From Lysobacterales bacterium (GTDB taxonomy: Bacteria > Pseudomonadota > Gammaproteobacteria > Xanthomonadales > SZUA-5): DNA of 5,218 nucleotides. Positions within the stretch are counted from its first letter, which is position 1. Each line of letters starts with the position of its first letter. The position numbers and the translations under genes are program-made. The stretch is from NCBI GenBank assembly GCA_024710675.1, contig JANJUH010000097.1:1-5218 (forward strand). Reading direction: 5' to 3'. The notes below the pieces were generated by a model, which was given only the letters and a program-made list of their open reading frames with translations, was not told where the DNA came from and ran no database searches. Positions 3,849 through 5,218 of the stretch are shown here, one piece after another.

Positions 3849-5218
3849 ATCCCAGGGCCAGGCCAGCGCGCTTCCAGCCGGAACCCGCCGACGCGGCCGG
3901 GTGCTATCGGCGCGTTCAGCGTCGCCGACAGGGCCAGGCCAAGCACGCGGCGGGTATCGGCGGGGTCGATGATGCCGTCGTCCCACAGCCGCGCACTGGC
4001 GTAGTAGGGATGGCCCTGGCGCTCGTACTGTTCGCGGATCGGTGCCTTGAAGGCCTCCTCGTCCTCTTTGGGCCAGTCCTTGCCGGCGGCCTCGAGGCCA
4101 TCGCGGCGGACCGTCGCGAGCACGCTGGCGGCCTGTTCGCCACCCATCACGCTGATCCGCGCGTTCGGCCACATCCACAGGAAGCGCGGCTGGTAGCCGC
4201 GGCCGCACATCGCGTAGTTGCCGGCACCGAAGCTGCCGCCGGTGATCACGGTGAACTTGGGCACGTGCGAACAGGCCACCGCGGTCACCATCTTGGCGCC
4301 GTCCTTGGCGATGCCGGCGTTCTCGTACTTGCGGCCGACCATGAAGCCGGTGATGTTCTGCAGGAAGACCAGAGGCACATTGCGCTGGTTGCACAGCTCG
4401 ATGAAGTGCGCGCCCTTGAGCGCCGACTCCGAGAAGAGGATGCCGTTGTTGGCGAGGATGCCCACCGGGTGGCCGTGGATGTGCGCGAAACCCGTGACCA
4501 GCGTGGTGCCGTAGAGCGCCTTGAACTCGTGGAAGTCCGAGCCGTCGACGATGCGCGCGATGAGCTCGCGGATGTCGAAGGGGATGCGGGTGTCGCGCGG
4601 CACGATGCCGTAGATCTCATCGCTGGCGTACAGCGGCTCGCGCGGGGACTGGATCGCCAGCGGCATGGACTTGCGGCGATTGAGGTGGGCCACGATCTCG
4701 CGCGCGATGGCGAGTGCGTGCTGGTCGTTCTCGGCAAAGTGGTCGGCCACGCCCGAGGTCGCGGTGTGCACGTCCGCGCCACCCAGGGCCTCGGCGTCGA
4801 CCACCTCGCCGGTCGCCGCCTTCACCAGCGGCGGGCCGCCGAGGAAGATCGTGCCTTGCTCGCGGACGATGATGGTCTCGTCGCTCATCGCCGGCACGTA
4901 GGCGCCGCCGGCTGTGCAGGAGCCCATCACCACCGCGATCTGCGGGATGTTCAGCGCACTCATCCGCGCCTGGTTGTAGAAGATCCGGCCGAAGTGCTCG
5001 CGGTCGGGGAAGACCTCGTCCTGCAGCGGCAGGAAGGCGCCACCCGAATCGACCAGGTAGACGCAGGGCAGGTGGTTCTCGAGCGCCACTTCCTGCGCCC
5101 GCAGGTGCTTCTTGACCGTCATCGGGAAATAGGTGCCGCCCTTGACGGTGGCGTCGTTGGCGATGACGACCACCTCGGTGCCAGCGACACGGCCGATGCC
5201 GGTGATCACGCCGGCGCA
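3845..5218 (-). CDS. liuB: Methylcrotonoyl-CoA carboxylase carboxyltransferase (beta) subunit, N-terminus cut by window
   Basis: The frame is open from the window edge through 457 codons to TGA at 3847-3845; the family is about 535 residues, so about 80 N-terminal residues are missing. The GTG at 5209 is an internal valine (CAGVITGIGRV), not the start. The crotonase-fold halves show the acyl-CoA and biotin-site motifs: NDATVKGGTYFP at 21-32, VDSGGAFLPLQDEVFP at 56-71, GSCTAGGAYVPAMSDE at 99-114, QNITGFMVGRKYE at 297-309 and GGSFGAGNYAMCGRGYQP at 337-354, then MGGEQAASVL at 368-377. The enzyme (with the biotin-bearing alpha subunit, usually encoded nearby) carboxylates 3-methylcrotonyl-CoA in leucine and isovalerate breakdown (alternative name mccB). 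Sequence wording favours this over propionyl-CoA carboxylase; a geranyl-CoA carboxylase is less likely. The C-terminus continues about ten residues beyond the usual FGVFRM-type end and overlaps the next gene. Confidence 0.93.
   Translation of the reverse strand, partial: CAGVITGIGRVAGTEVVVIANDATVKGGTYFPMTVKKHLRAQEVALENHLPCVYLVDSGGAFLPLQDEVFPDREHFGRIFYNQARMSALNIPQIAVVMGSCTAGGAYVPAMSDETIIVREQGTIFLGGPPLVKAATGEVVDAEALGGADVHTATSGVADHFAENDQHALAIAREIVAHLNRRKSMPLAIQSPREPLYASDEIYGIVPRDTRIPFDIRELIARIVDGSDFHEFKALYGTTLVTGFAHIHGHPVGILANNGILFSESALKGAHFIELCNQRNVPLVFLQNITGFMVGRKYENAGIAKDGAKMVTAVACSHVPKFTVITGGSFGAGNYAMCGRGYQPRFLWMWPNARISVMGGEQAASVLATVRRDGLEAAGKDWPKEDEEAFKAPIREQYERQGHPYYASARLWDDGIIDPADTRRVLGLALSATLNAPIAPGRVGGFRLEARWPGPGM

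Noticed and set aside
3849..4394. Upstream part of the minus-strand frame that continues into the J-like protein
   Set aside because: This part is an alternative frame inside the carboxylase gene with Arg/Gly/Pro-rich nonsense text. Only the part beyond about 3866 looks like a protein.
4285..4782. Minus-strand 165-codon frame inside the carboxylase
   Set aside because: It is Ser/Arg/Thr-rich shadow of the real carboxylase frame, which has clear family motifs across the same bases.

Overview
The window is GC-rich (roughly two thirds G+C by eye) and reads as chromosomal DNA of a gammaproteobacterium, most likely from the Xanthomonadales/Lysobacterales or a close environmental relative. This rests on two things. 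The long YihY/BrkB protein carries the extra C-terminal domain I associate with Xanthomonas-type homologues. The gaps between genes are full of hairpin repeats and short tandem repeats of a kind familiar in that order. The assignment is from memory of protein families, not from a search.

Layout. Positions 1-261 (minus strand) hold the first 87 codons of a secreted TlpA-type thioredoxin, cut off by the window edge. Positions 322-1590 (minus) encode a YihY/BrkB-family inner-membrane protein just upstream of it, probably in the same transcript. Positions 1591-2006 are a divergent intergenic region with four repeat types in a row: an 8-bp tandem array, a 7-bp tandem array, an 88-bp palindromic element that can fold into a four-way junction, and a pair of inverted REP-like hairpins. 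Positions 2007-2926 (plus) are a two-gene operon with an ATGA overlap: a WrbA-type quinone reductase and a small four-helix DUF2069 membrane protein. Positions 2927-3113 are a convergent gap with a second inverted REP-like pair and a third short tandem repeat. Positions 3114-3848 (minus) encode an uncharacterised protein with a degenerate J-domain-like N-terminus and two C-terminal membrane helices. Positions 3845-5218 (minus) hold most of the carboxyltransferase (beta) subunit of methylcrotonoyl-CoA carboxylase, with its N-terminus beyond the window edge.

Functionally these are mostly ordinary housekeeping or accessory metabolic genes: leucine/isovalerate catabolism (carboxylase), two-electron quinone reduction (WrbA), periplasmic thiol chemistry (TlpA-like) and membrane proteins of unknown role. 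I see no defence system, CRISPR array, transposase, tRNA or rRNA. The points most worth a second look are the structured intergenic repeats and the junction between the carboxylase and the J-like membrane protein. At that junction the carboxylase runs about ten residues past the usual family end, and the best-matching start of the next protein lies upstream of the only conventional start codon.
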